In this document: one piece after another, positions 14,701 through 29,700 of the stretch
Layout: every line of letters begins with the position of its first letter
Position numbering within the stretch: position 1 is the stretch's first letter
Source of the DNA: Nipponacmea schrenckii
Lineage: Eukaryota > Mollusca > Gastropoda > Lottiidae
Length of the DNA stretch: 64,000 nt
Direction: 5' to 3'
NCBI GenBank assembly: GCA_030562195.1
Contig: CM060200.1
Coordinates: 5,766,001-5,830,000, forward strand
Position numbers and translations under genes: made by a program
The notes under the pieces: generated by a model
Told to the model about the DNA's origin: nothing
The model's database searches: none
The model's input: only the letters and a program-made list of their open reading frames with translations

Positions 14701-17700
14701 AATTTTTATCAAAATATTTTGAAACTACGTATTGGTAAATATAATATCGGCAAATGTGTGCAAATAGGGCCATAAACTGAACAGTTTTACGCTCATATTT
14801 TTTTTTCACTCTATTTTTTAATTATATTTTTGAATGAATATTTAAAAAAAATGTTTCTGTAATATTTTCTACTTCTCGTCTTGAAGGATTATTTTTTGGG
14901 AGACGATGAAGAAGACGATGATGAGGATTACGATATTTTCAGTAGAGCTGAAAGTATGATTAAGAGTGGCGACTTTGATGAAAATAATGCTGAAAAATTC
15001 AGTAGAAATATTTCATGTATAATTCGTGACAGTGTGTTCAAAGAAAGAAATCGATTACATTGGATGTTGAGGATCACACATGACGTAGAAATGGTCTTAT
15101 CTAGCGTATGTGGTATTCCTTTATTAAATAGTTGTCATTAGCCTCCTTTGAAGAACGTAGCTTGCCAGACAAGATAACATACGGCCATGTCAGTGGTTAA
15201 TAGTAATAATGCATTAAATTTGATAATGTATGATTTAAACAATCCATTTCCTGATTACCCACGTTTCATTAAGATAAGACGATTGACACATTTAAGGCAA
15301 TCATACAATATGATGATGAATGTCGATTTCAGATTCAGAAAATTATTATAAAATATATTACTGTATGTGTTAACTTGACAATCTATATTTATGAATTTCA
15401 GTGCGAGTTCAGTGACAATATTTTTATATCTTGTTTAAGATATTTATTTTATGGTGAGTAAATCAATCCTTAAGGCCAACAGAATCTTATATGATCTGAA
15501 GAAAAAAAAAACAACTTTCACACCCCCAAACACATTCGAAAATTGGTGAATTCTCTTTAATCGTTTTTATACGCCCACATGAATATGTAGACACTATAAA
15601 AAGCTACAATTCTCTATGGATTTTAACGAAACTTGGCATGATTATTGGAATTGATAAGACGACGGCCAAGTTCGATTTTGAAGACTTTTCGATAAACAGT
15701 TTTTGAGTTATTGCCCCTGTCTGTATATTTGTTGTAGACACAATAAAAGCTACAATTTTCAATGGATTTAAATGAAACTTGCTATTAACATTGGAATTTA
15801 TAAGACTTCTGTAAATTTGACGATATTTAAATGAACGGTTTTGAGTTATTGCCCTTGACTTAGTAAAATTGCACCAAATGTTTATTGTGAGTGCAATAGA
15901 AGATACAATTTTCGATAGATTTTGAGGAAACTTTGTGTGAGCATTGGAATTGATAAGACGCGGTCAAGTTCGAATTTGACATTTTTTTTGATGAACAGTT
16001 TTTGAGTTTTTGACTTAGCGAAATTGCGTCAAAATTCTATTGTGGTTGCAATAAGGAGCTTCAATTTTCAAAGGATTTTGATGAAACTTAGAGTGTTAGT
16101 ATTGGAATTGATAAGACGGTAGTTCAGGTTGAATTTTTAGTCCTTGACTTAGTAAAACTGTGTCAATTTTTTTGTGTGGGTACAATAGAAGCTACAATAC
16201 TTTATAGATTTTGATGAAACTTGGTATGAGTATTGGAATAGATAAGATGGTGATCAAGTTTGAATATGACGATTTTCCATGAAGAGTTTTTGAGTTATTG
16301 CCATTGACTTAGTAAAATTGCATCATAAAAGAAGCTTCAGGTTTCAAAGGATTTTAATGAAACTTTGTGGAGCAATGGCATTGAACAAAATTTTCAGTAA
16401 ATATTTTTTGAGTATTACTGAATTTATTATTCAAATTCAATGCTGCCAGTAGGCGTATTTTACCTTGCCTGACAAGCTATCTTAAAGTATGCCGTATCTT
16501 ATTCTCTATGAAAACTTTTAAGCTTGCTGTGGATAAACGATTACTGACTACCTGTAAAATATAAATAAATATTGAAATAAGAATACAATAACAAAAATGT
16601 CTAATTGAAAATGATAATAAATTTAATAAATCTTTTGGAATTTCGCCATCCTGATGGGATTAAATCGTCCACGTACAAGGATATCCTGTAGATTTCTGTT
16701 TTAGAATAGGCAATGGCTTATAACAAAAAATGGTAATTTGTAATTTTGAAACGTATCTTTTAATAATGCGGGATGCTTGACAAGAAATGTTGTTAAATGG
16801 GGCAACAGTGGGATGATTTGAGACTCATACTGTATATTTAATATTTAATCTAGAAGGTGAAATAGTTTGTAGTTGGTAGAGTTGGTGTTTTCTTCAGAGA
16901 TGACCATTTCAATATGTGCATCCTTCATGTCTGTTGCATAAAATTAGGTAAATTATGTTAGTACTGGTACAAGAAAGTTGGCCGTTGATAATGAAATGTT
17001 TACTGTTATGTTCATTGTTAAAATATGCACACAAGTTCTACATCTTGTAGATCTTCATGGCCCTGATCCGAAAGATCGATTAGAGTTCATTAGAACGGAA
17101 CAAGGTTTGAATTACCATTATACCATTTTAGAGATAGTTTGCTTTCAAATGCTGCGGGGATATTGCTTTGAATATCCCGCTCTCTTGTAATTTTGCCTTT
17201 GTTATTTTCTCTTTGACTTTAGTTAATCTTAATTTCTGAAAACGTTTAAAAATGAGGGAAAATAACTAGTGAGTGGTCATTAAATATAAACAGAAAGGTT
17301 TATGGTAAGTGCATATCCGTACAATAAGTACTGTTTATCCTATTCAGACCACCCAACATGAAACGCTACCCAAGATAGAACTTAGGAAATAATAACATTG
17401 TGAATTTCAGGCTTGAATGGAATGGGTTTATTTTATTACACAAAGGAAGGAAAAGGGGTTCGAGTACACACTCAACCCTTCGAGTTCTTTCGATCATCAG
17501 TAACTACACTTCTGATTAGGAAAGTACAGAATGTAAGTGAACCAATTTACACATCCACGTGGAATTTACGTATATTGCCGTCGGTCCTGTCCGTCAGTAC
17601 TACACGATTAACCTACAGATATTATATATGATCTGAATGAAACTTTTGTTTGCATATTGATAAGATCTCGGCCAAGCTCGATATGGATAATCAGATGAAC

Positions 17701-20700
17701 ATTTTTGTTTTGCCATACTGAAAACTCGTCAAATTTAGCTTTTTTTTCGATCTTGATCAAAGACGTTATGCATGTTTTTGGTGTTAATCGGACGGTTTCG
17801 GATTTATCATGTTTGTCCGATTTTGATGAAAAATGAAATAAGTGTGTAGATGAGAACTTGTTTATGTTTGAATTTGCTGATAATTGATTAACTGTCTTAG
17901 AGATTTTAAAAACTTCTGGGAAACACTGACAGAAAACTTATAATATTATTATTACCTATAATATACGTAATATACACGTATTAAGTATAAATTTTCTTTT
18001 GTTTCAGGATGTCATACCAGGTTCTAAGCCACAAGCACAGGTATGACTTCCACCAAAATATTGTTTTTATAGACGAAGGCAAGAGACTTATCTGTTGTGT
18101 AGATACCTTCAACTTTGTTTCAGTCAGTTAAATTGTCTCGCGTTTTATTTCTCAATTCTTTCCTACATCCACATTATGTTAGTTGAGAAAACCTATTGAT
18201 TGATCTTGACAATGTACGTGCGACAAGATGACACACCTTTATTTGAATGCAGCATGGGCATTGCGACATAGCAAACTTTTGTTTTATTTGTATATTATGT
18301 GACATCTTGTGGGCGTATGCAAATGCGAACGTACTAATACCGGCATTTATTGTTATGTAATTAGCTTGTCAAAAGAAAATGTTTCTGTTTTATTTACTTA
18401 TTCAGAGTACGATTAAGTTCTGTAGAGAAATGTTGTCCATAACCAATGCTTTATTAAACTCCCACGATAATAACGATGTTGCAGCCTGTCTTGGTATTTG
18501 TAACGAATTAAAGACTATACTTGAATCCATTGAATTAGCTGGACAATATAACATAAACCGATTTGTTTTGTCCACAACATTGGTTCAAATTTGTAACAAT
18601 ATGGGTCAAGCTATGTTCATTTTGGTAAGTAGTGCATTAAAAGAAACACTATTGTAGTTTACAGGCTAGGTACCCTTTATTATTTGCATCTAATCATTTG
18701 ATTGTATCAGTCAAAATGTTGCTCTACATACATATATATCTCTACTGCAAACTTGTTGAATGCTTCGAAATATAAAACAAGAATAGTAGTTGTTTTTTGA
18801 CACTTCCAGGACTTTTTGTCACTTACTTATAATACTACACACCATCATTAAAATCCTAATATTATTATACTCCCAATTTTCTTATTTACCTTTTTAATTT
18901 AAGGGTGATTTCGGCAAAGCAGTCTCTTGTTGCAAAGCAGGTTTGTATGCGTTTTTGTGGTCGTATATTGTCGTCACTTCTGTCTATCCATCGTTCCGTC
19001 AGTCCACAATTGTTGTGGACGCGATAGAGACCTGGTTACTTGATGGATTTTGATGAAATTTTGTCTGAGTCCTTATAATCATCTAAGGATGAACAATTAA
19101 AAAATCAGACCAAACGAAAATTATATTACTATGAGTTATTGCCCTTGCTCTTGAAGACGCCTTTGCATCTGTTCTTGAATTGTATGTAGACACGACAGAA
19201 GGCTATGTGGAAACCGTAACCCAAGGTTGAACCCTATTAAAAATAATATCAATCGAAAAATATTTATTATGAGTTATTGCCCTTGTTCTTTAAAACTCGT
19301 CTGCCTCTGTTCTTGAATTTAATGTAGACACGATAGAGGGCTGGTTTCTTGATGGATTTTTAATGAAATTTCGTGTGATTGTAATCTCTCAAGGATAAAC
19401 CCTATTATTTCCTTTGTTATTGAAAAAATGTTTCTTTTATTATGGACACAATAAAGATCTGGTTTATTGATGGATTTTCATGAAACTTGATGTGAGTGTT
19501 TGTGATAATCCAATGATGAAATCTATTGAAAATCAGACCAATCGAAAATTGTTATTGCCCTTGTTCATAAAAACGTGTTGAATTTATTGATGAAACAATG
19601 AAAGCTTGTTTCATGATGGATTTTGAAGAAAATAAGTGTGAGTGTTACTAATCACCCAAGGTTGAACTTTAAATTAAAAATCAGAAAAATCTTTCATTTA
19701 CCGATAACTCTTGTCAACCTCCCGGACAAATTGGCTGCCATTATAAATATGAGCGTATAACGATGGCCATCTCTATTTTCTTCTGATTGGAATGGAATTT
19801 GGTGTGATCAGTTTTGTTGATATTGACGATTTTTCGATGAACCATTTTTGATTTATCGCCCTTGATTTAATCAAAACGCTTTGAATTGGCTTGTGAACGC
19901 GAGACTTTAGTTATCATCTTATTTGAATGAAATTTGGTGTGATCAGATATATGAGATCTTAACAAGTTCGATATTGACGATTTTCGATGGTTTTTGAGTT
20001 ATAGCCCTTGAGTAAGTCAAAATGAATCAAAATTTGCTTGTAAATGCGATAGAGACTACAGTTTTCATCTGATTTGATTGTAATGTGGTGTGAATGGATA
20101 TGAGATCTTGGTCAGGTTCGAATCGGATGATATTTCGCTGAACGTTTATTGTCAAAATTTGTTCGTGAACTCTTCAGGGACTAGAGTATTCATCTGATAA
20201 AAATGAAAAGTTATCATGTATATTTATAAGATCTTGGTCAAGTTTGAAATCAACGATCTTTCGATAAACAGTTTACAATTGATTGACTTTAATTTGCAAA
20301 AACAAAGAGACTATAGTTTCTATCAGAATGAAATTTTGTTTGAACATTTATTACATATTGGCCAAGGTTGAATTTTCACAATTTTTCGAAAAACAGTTCT
20401 TGAGTTATTCCCTATTTCTTATTATAAACGCGTCAAAATTAGCTTGTTAACGTGATAGAGATTGCAGTTTTCGTATGATTTGAATGAAATTTAGTGTGAT
20501 CATATATCTATAGACCTATTAATGAGATCTTAAACAAGGCTCAAAGGCTGTGTTAAAACAGACAATAAAATTTACAGTGGGCGCATCTTTTTTTTAGGAA
20601 ACCACTTGTCTTCTTAACCATCATTTAAACCAATTCAAAGTCCTATCTTTTTATTAGTGCAAACATATTGTGGTCCTTCAAAGGAAAAACTTCTTGAATA

Positions 20701-23700
20701 ATAGAGTTCAGTTGATAAAAATGACGTAAAATTCATTAAGGTTTATTTTTTTGTTCTACAGTTTTGAAAATGGACACAGGATCGGCTATAAATCAGAAGA
20801 TTCAAGCACTAGAAACAATGGCTAAATCTTTTGAAAAACTTAACAGAAGAGAAGCTGCTATAACCAGAATTCATGAAGCTATTGAAATATGCCAGGTACA
20901 TAATTCATATTTATTAGTCATCATTGATCATTAAGAGTAATAAATGATGGGTTTCATCAATACCGAACCGAACCTACTCAGGACAGTAGTATTACAAACC
21001 AATACAAATTAATTGAGCATAGCTCAAAAAGTACACCACTATAAGTAAGATTTTATATATAGATCTTAAAAGAAACGCACTAGCATAACATTAGAACTAA
21101 AAACCGATTGACCTTATCGTTCGTGGTCAGAAATCCTGAAACTGCACTGATGTAGGCCTACTGTTTTTCCCAAGTTTGTTTTGCACACGACGGTTCAGGT
21201 ACTTTGTTGTAATGGTTTATCTTGTATTTATTACATTTTTTTCTCATAGAATGAAGAGAAGAAATCTGAGCTCCAACAATTGAAAACAGAATTTCAACGA
21301 ACCATACAAACACGAGAGTCAGTTGGAGCTTCTTATTTAGTTGATACTAACTTAGCAAAAGATAAAGAACGTCAAAATGAAATTCAGTCCCGTCATCAGA
21401 AGAAGAAAAGAAGAAGATGTAAGATATTTTTTTTTGTTCTGCTTGAAATCGGACCGTTGTTCTCAACTCAATGTCTATCCATCTAATTAATCCTATTGCC
21501 GACATTCCCGAAACTGAATTGTTTCGTCGAAGGTCTATAGTCATAGATCATTAATGGTTTTGATGAAATTGAGTACATCTAAGGGTACTTACTTAAAAAG
21601 TATTTACAGCTAGTATCATAAGATTTAATAGCACTGATATATAAGTGGTCTGTCTGTTGCATGGGCATACTATTTTTAAAATTTTATCTTTTGTGTTCAA
21701 ATAGATAAGAAACAAGAAACGACAGCACCAGATGATGGTGATGAAGATGAAAACGACCCAAACAGACCTAAAAATAAAGTACAAAATGTAGAATTGACAA
21801 CACCGATGATTACCGATGGTAATAATTAACATTATCCAAATATTCAAATTTGAATCGAAATACATTTGTCATTGGATATTATTGTAACGACATTTAGCTT
21901 AGTTGTTGAAGAAAAAAAATAATTCTCTTGTTTAGCCTTATCAGAGTGACTGCATGGAGATTAATCAAAAATAACTAAAAAAATTTTTACGGTTACACAT
22001 TAATGAGTCGTCGTAATCTCCGAAGGATGGAATCTGATGAAATTAGACCAATTGAAAAATAGTTACTATGAGTTGTTGCCCTTGTTTTAGATTTCTTAAA
22101 TGTATTTTGACGAAACCCGGTGTGAGTGTTATTGCCAACGGATGAACCTATAAAACAAATCAAAATATATTTAACACGATAAAGAGCTGGTTTGCTAATT
22201 GATTTTGATGAAACTTGATCTTCGTTATCACCCAGGGATGAACCCTATCGAAAATCAGACCGATGTAGAACTGGTTTCTTGGTGGATTTTAACAAAACAT
22301 GGTGTTTGCTTTTGTTATCACCGAAGGAAGAACTCGAATTAAAATGAGACTAATCGAAACATATTAACTATGAGTTATTGCCCTTGTTCTTGATTTTTTT
22401 TGTGTGTGTGGATACGATGAGAGCTTGTTACTTGGAGGATTATAATTAAACTTGGTGTTAGTGTTGGCCTTGATATTGAAAATCAGAAATATATTTTATT
22501 TTCCGATAACTTTTTTCAACCTCTCGGTTGAATTAGCTACCATTACTTATATTGTGGGCGTATTACCATGGCCATCGCCTTTTTTTGGTGGGTTTTGGTG
22601 CAACTTGGTGTGATGTTTGTAATAACACAAAGCCTTTTGAAATAATACATATTACAAAATATTTAATATGAAATTTGAATAAGTGAGCTGGTTTCATATG
22701 GATATGGACGAAACCTGGCGTTCCTCATTACCCAATGATGAACCTTATGAAAAATAAGAAAAAATGATTTTGATGAATGTTGTCAACCTACCGACTGAAT
22801 TGGCTGCCATTACAAATGTGGGCGAATGTCCATCGCTTTTGTCAAACCTTTTCACTTTATGCTACATATGTATGTATTGTTGTGTTTATTTATTGCAGAT
22901 ACAGACAGTGATTTGTCAGATGATTATATCGATAGTGACACTTATAGCTTAACTACAGCCCCCAGCACAGATAATCTATCGTTATTCTCTTATTCTCAGT
23001 CAGAAGTCGACCAGGATGAACCAATACCAAATGAAGATGTTTGTCCCGCAGGAAACCTGGTATGAAACTAGTATCAAAGTAATGGAAGGAAGCGAAAAGA
23101 AAACAAAACACTGTCTTCAGTATGATGTAGATTTAAGGGAACGGTTCGATTTTCAAGAAAATTTGCCAAAGTGGGAAGTATTTTATCCTCAAATGATGGA
23201 TCGAATTGAAATGGAACAGAATCTTCAAGCAAATCCTGCCAAATTTAAGAAATGTATCATTAATATGGATTCATCACAATCAGCTACATGTATTACAACA
23301 GAAGATCCAATTGGCGAGCAGATAGTGATTAATGGTCGATCTAAATGTGGACAGACATTCTCTGGTGATGAGGTCTGTGTAGAAATTATTGGTAAAGCTA
23401 ATGATAAATCCTGTGGTAAAGTTGTTGGAATTTTCAAAAGAAATAGGTCTGATACAAAGAATCCTGTCTTCTTATGTACCATAACTGGAGAAGAGGCCCA
23501 TTTAATGGGACCTATATGCAAGACTGTTCCTAAAATAAGCATTTTCCATAATCAAGTTTCAAAGAGATTTCCGAACATTCCTAATTCTAAGATTGAAATA
23601 TACAAGATGGACAAAAACAAATCATTCAAATTTTCTCATTTCTTTACTTTATATCCTGATAAAAAACAACACTATATTTTTGTTGTTGTGTATCTGAATT

Positions 23701-26700
23701 GGAGTCCCAAATTTGCCTATCCTAAAGGAATGGTTATAGACGTAATTAAAGACTATAAGGATTATCAAGCAAGTCTTAAGATACTTGCAAATCAATTTGG
23801 TACTGACCCTATATACCCGCCGGAAGTTATCAAAGAAATCATGGGTATGAAGAAAGATGACTACATACCGAGCTATGACTTTGATGTATTGACCATTGAC
23901 CCACAGGGATCGAAAGATCTAGACGACGCACTTCATGTAACCAGGTTATCTGAAAACAATTTCGAGGTCGGTGTTCATATTGCAGACGTTGCACATTACG
24001 TAGTAAAAGGGTCTCGGATTGATGAAGAGGCTCAAAGGAGAGCAACCAGCTTTTATCCACAAGATTCCAGGTCTATTCATATGATCCCTGAACCATTGAG
24101 CGAAGATAGGTGTAGCCTTAGAGAGGGAGAAGTTCGTCGTGCGATTTCTGTAATCTTTAAACTTGATGCCAACGGTGACCAGCTGAAAGAACCAATTATT
24201 CGAAGATCTTTAGTTCGCTCTATGCAACAGTTGACATACCATGAAGCACAACTTATTATTAATGGTCATCGAGATAAATTTTCCGATAAGATTAATGGTA
24301 TGATAACGGATTTGTATAGGCTGTCTAAGTCTATAAGACGTTCCCGCTTAAAGAAAAGACTCTATCATGTCCAGTACAGTGATGGTTTTCTTCGTGGTGA
24401 AAATGAAACGAATGAAACAGAAGCTCACGATTTAGTTGAAGAATATATGGTAATGACAAATTATCATATTGGCCAAAAAATTACAAAAAAATTCCCAAGA
24501 GGAGTACTACTTAGAGTTCAACAACCACCAGAAGATAAAAAACTTGTCCAATGGTTTGGTCAAAATCAACCGGTTGGTAATATGATTCTTAACTTACAAG
24601 ATTATTCTTGTCAGAGCAGCATGGGAAAGTTATCACTATCCCTGGACAATAATCATGCGGATAAACATTTGACAGTCCAGAAATCAGTTTGGACAGAAGT
24701 CCTACAGGCAAAGGACACAAAAGATTGGAAAAAGTTGCAGAGTATTCTCTGTATGGATGATATACACCCAAGTCATTTTATTGCTCAGACACGTTGGCAT
24801 GGGATAATGGAATCAGCGGAGTATAAGTTATGCACTGGAGCACAGGAAACAGGTTCTCATCATTTTACGTTGAACTTCAATCTTTACACTCATTTCACGT
24901 CGCCGTTGAGAAGATTTGTTGATTTAATCAATCATCGCTTTATCCATGCCTATTTGGATGAAAAGACGGCACCATACACACCCCAAGAGCTACAAATGAT
25001 AGGTCTACATATTGGTAAACGAACAATACAACAGAAAATGTACGGAAAGCACAGCAAAACTGTAAGATTAGCATATGCGTTAACAAAGCAGCCTGCCCGG
25101 ATTATGGGATTCATCAGTAACGCCGATGATGATGGGGTAGAAATTGAAATACCACAATGGCCATTTCTGAAATCGAACAATGATATACCATTTCATTTAC
25201 TAGACGTTTGCGAAAAACCGGTTGTGAAAGAGACGCTTACAGAAACCTCTTGGAGAAAGAGATCCTACCACACTCTGGGAGCGGCGGGTCATGTCCGCCC
25301 TCGAATGAACAGGGGAGAAAAACTACAACTGAACCCCATCAAACATTGCCTATATATACCGTTAAAAATGTGGGCGAACTTACTCACCAATCTTATATCA
25401 TCGACCGAATCTGAAGACAGGCAACACGTTAAGCGATGCCAAAAAGAAATAGTAAGAATAATTGATCAAATCGGTATGGAGGGAATAAATCCCATTGGGA
25501 CTTTATATGGAACTGTAGATAAAGTTACCTGTGAAGTTGATCGATCAAGAAGTATTTCTTCATTAACTGATATGTGCAGGTAAGTACTCATCAAGTTATA
25601 AGTTCTAACCATGTAAAGGATTAAGATCGTTTGAAGTATAGAATATGAGTAATTTAGACACTTGTCTTACATTATTATTTGACGATTAAGGGAAAACTGG
25701 AAGTCAAAGGTGTCCCTAGTACATATAAAATGCTAGAACCAATATTTTCAGGTCCCTTTAACTACTAAAACTATCTTTTATCAAGCCAACTAATGTATAT
25801 ACGGTTTGTGTTTACTATTTTATCCAGGTTCAGTTTCAAGTTTGCTCCTGGTCGACTGCTATGTACTCAACTATCGACTGTTTTCGAAAAAGGACTTCCT
25901 AAACCAAAGATTACTATGGTAAAACTAGCTGATAATCTTATTTTTTGTCTTGAACATAAAGATGATCCCATAGCCTGCTTTACTAAAGAATCTTTTGAGA
26001 CAACCAAAGGAAGAAAGTGGGTGAAAATATCAGAATATGTAAAGGCGTGGTCAGCCCTGGTGGAAATGGAAGCTGCTGTTCAAAGTGTTCAAGGCGGTGA
26101 CACATTTTTCATTGAACACGTCCCACTTAGTTTTACATCACAAGATTCCGGTAGCTTCACCTTAAACCAATCATTTTGTGCAGACAGGGACGTATTTGGT
26201 GGTATTCACATTGGTAAAGATGACGAGGAAAAGCTTATAACTGACTTTGTCTGTATCCGTAAAGAGGTAGCTCAAGATTCTGACAATCCCTTTATCTGGG
26301 TAGGTCATGGGCAAATGGTCAGTTGTACTAAACGTGAAGATGAATTGGATATTCTTTTTGAACTTCATGGCACAGATACATCTAGTACAATTAAGAGAGA
26401 TGTAATACAGATAGGGACACAGGATGATTTCACTCTCGAGATAATACCAAGATCAGAAACAGACAGGTTCGTTAGCCATATTTATTTCTTGCCATCGAGC
26501 AATTTTCAATTAAACTCTAATTTTTAAGAGTTTCAACACCATTGAGCTATAAATTGAACTATATCAGTTTAGTCGCATACGAAACTTTGAGTTTGGCCTA
26601 ATTACCAGATTTAAAACACGAACTAAGTTCAGATACTGTTTAAAAACTCTAGATGTATATCAGCAATGACGTTGATGTTTAGATATTTAAGCAATTATCT

Positions 26701-29700
26701 TTGAAAATAATGTTTGTCAGATAGCCTGTCGCGACACAGTTATCAGTATAAAGCCTCTAAAATTTCAACTTTTCAACTTTACAGCATCAGCAAACTTTCT
26801 CATGGGTATCTTGACTTGAATAATTAGAGTTTTGTGATGGCTACTTCAAATGTAAACTTCATGTCGGGTTTTATATAATTGAGTATACATACAGCTGATA
26901 AAAAAATATATTTACGCGTGATTTGAAACTCCGTGTGTGTTTTTTCCATGTAAGAATATCTATAAATCTTGAGGACAATAGAGAGACTTTAACTATGTGA
27001 TGACATTTCCATTTTCTTTTCCAGGCGGCTTAAAGAAGTTCTCCGAAAGAGCGTCATCGAGAGTCACCCTTTAGTGAAATCAATAGTTTTAAACAGCCCT
27101 ATACCACTGTTAGGTAAGCTTTTTTCTACGTCGTGTGTTGCTGTGAGAAAATAAATGTGGTCGATGTGGTGAACAATTGTTAAAAACAAGTAATTTAGTA
27201 ATTACGTATTTCGACTTTGGCGAAAACGTATTGTAATCGTTCGGATTATTTTATTACGTATTTCGACTTTGGCGAAAACGTATTGTAATCGTTCGGATTA
27301 TTTTATTTTATTTTTTTTTTTTTTTTGTAATTCTTGGATGAGTTTGCAGAAAAACTGGTAAAAGGTGCAGAAATTCTAAATCTACAGTTGATCTTAGAAT
27401 GATTTCTATTATCAAATAAAACAAAAACGGAAGTTCTATCTCTGACAGGAAGTGAGAACCGGAAGTTCAGGTTTTTTTGCTTTAGCAAGTTTATTTTCAG
27501 TTCGATTTTGACCGGATTTTCAGATTTGAAAACTTCAATGTATTTGTCAACTAACAATTATAGGTTTTATGCAATTAGGTTAAATATTTTACCCACGATT
27601 TGCAATTCAATATTCAAGGGTCATCGGCAAAAATTTCAGACCGTGATTTCTCCTTTAATATAAATGGTAAAATTTTGAAACTTTACCAGTTGATAGGCGA
27701 TATGTTTATAATTTTTGAAAAAATGTGACAATAAAAATTCCACTTCCGGTTTAGCCTCAAATGACGTAATTACGTAACTTCCGGTCTATAACTGCTAGGT
27801 GAAAAGTGAAAACTGTTTTATAAATAACTTGTCAATAGTAATTGATTTGACCTAAATAATTAGGTCAAGCTGCCATATCGGCCGCCATTTTGAATTTTCG
27901 TTACAATTCTTAAATCCGAAATTCAGACACTACTGATAGACCGATTTTGATGAAATTTAGCACATAGATACAATGGATCATTATCTACCTTTTCTTGGAG
28001 ACCGATTTTCAAATTTCGTATTTTCTTTCGAATTATTTAAATTTCGATTTTTTCAAAATTAGGTCACTTTAACTGGTACGGAAGGTGTGACCCACTTAAT
28101 CTATGACCTTGAAAATTCGGTCAAATAATATTCAATATATTGTCTACGAGTAGATATTTTTTAATTTGGCTTACTTAAAAAATTCTTAGAGATAAGTGTA
28201 CTTAAATACAGCAAAAATTGATAATTTTCATATTTTCGCCATCATTAACCGTTACGGAAGGTGTGACCTAATTATTTTATGACTTTGAAAACTAGGTCAA
28301 ATGATATTCAATATATTGTCTAGATGTAGGTAATTGCAAATTTAGCCTACATAATATTTTAAGGCTCTCGAAATACGTTCATAATTGTAAGCAATTTACT
28401 AATTATTAATCCTGTATTTAAAAAAGACTATACATGTGTTTGTTGGGATCGAGAGCAAAAAAAAATTGTATATTTTTTTTTTATAGACCGTGATCACTTT
28501 GATTTGGGAAATAAAATTGAAAAAGATTTACCAATAAACGAGCTGAAGGCGCTCATTTTGCCTGGTAACAATAAAAAACAACATGAGGCTATTGAGAAAT
28601 CATTAACATCAGCATTCACATTAATACAAGGTCCTCCAGGTTGGTAATTCATAACTTTAATTTATTCGCCCACGCAAAGCTTAAATGTGCTCGTTCTATC
28701 ATTTTTTTAAAAATTGAGTTAAATAGTATTATCTCAACAAATTTCATAAATTTCACGTCTGTCGATATGCATTCGTATATTTAATGCTCCGAATGCTATA
28801 GTGCAGATGATCATGTTTTGTTTGTATATTTTTCATTTGATGTTTATAGTACAGTTCCATTGTACTTATTGTAATAAATATTCAAGGCATTGCATGGATG
28901 AAAACGAGTGTTCAATCTTACACAATAATAAATAAGCTTACAGTTTCTTTCCTCATAACAAAAATGGATATGATACATTGGTCCTTTGTAAGGCATAGCA
29001 CATTTGGTTCAACTTGATATACGTAATTCGTGTACATGAATGTAAATTTGTGTGGAATGATTTTAAAAACAGGTACTGGGAAAACATATACTGGTATTAA
29101 ATTGGTATATCTATTCACTAAGATAAATAAGATCATTATGCAAGAGGAACCAGCCAAAAAAGAAGGCAAAACAACGGATGGTAGAAACCAAGTTTTGTAT
29201 TGTGGACCTTCCAACAAATCAGTTGACGTTGTAGCACGTAAGTGTAGATTAGAGTAAATATTTAAGAACAAAAATAAAAAATAAAAAAAGGAAATCTTAG
29301 GAAAACTTTGTGAGTTACCCAAGGTTCTTTTAAATCATTTTATAATCGTTCCCGTGTACTAGAGATGGATTTTCGATATTTGGCGTGATAGTTGTCAAAG
29401 GAAACAATATTTCATTCAGCTTTTTTAGCTATGAATATGAAATCTACGGACTCAATTTTGAGTGGGACGGGACAAATTATCTTAATAATATGAACCATGG
29501 ATCCTGGGCCATTATTTGAAACCTCGGAATATAATTATCAGTTGAAACAAAATTATAAAAAGGTGTGATTGCCAAGTTGTTCAATATCTTTTTCAGGTAA
29601 TCTTATAAAAAAGTTGGGAAATAGATGCCCAGAAATAGTTCGCGTTTATGGTAAGACGGTAGTTTATGGCGATTTCCCCGTGCCAGGAAGAGCTACATCT

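Noticed and set aside
23839..25180. Minus-strand frames of 60-76 codons opposite the RNB exon
   Set aside because: Shadows of a strongly coding plus strand with complete catalytic motifs.
28918..29322. 134-codon minus-strand frame
   Set aside because: It overlaps the Walker A exon on the plus strand and has no recognisable motif or splice context; its hydrophobic look comes from AT-rich intron.
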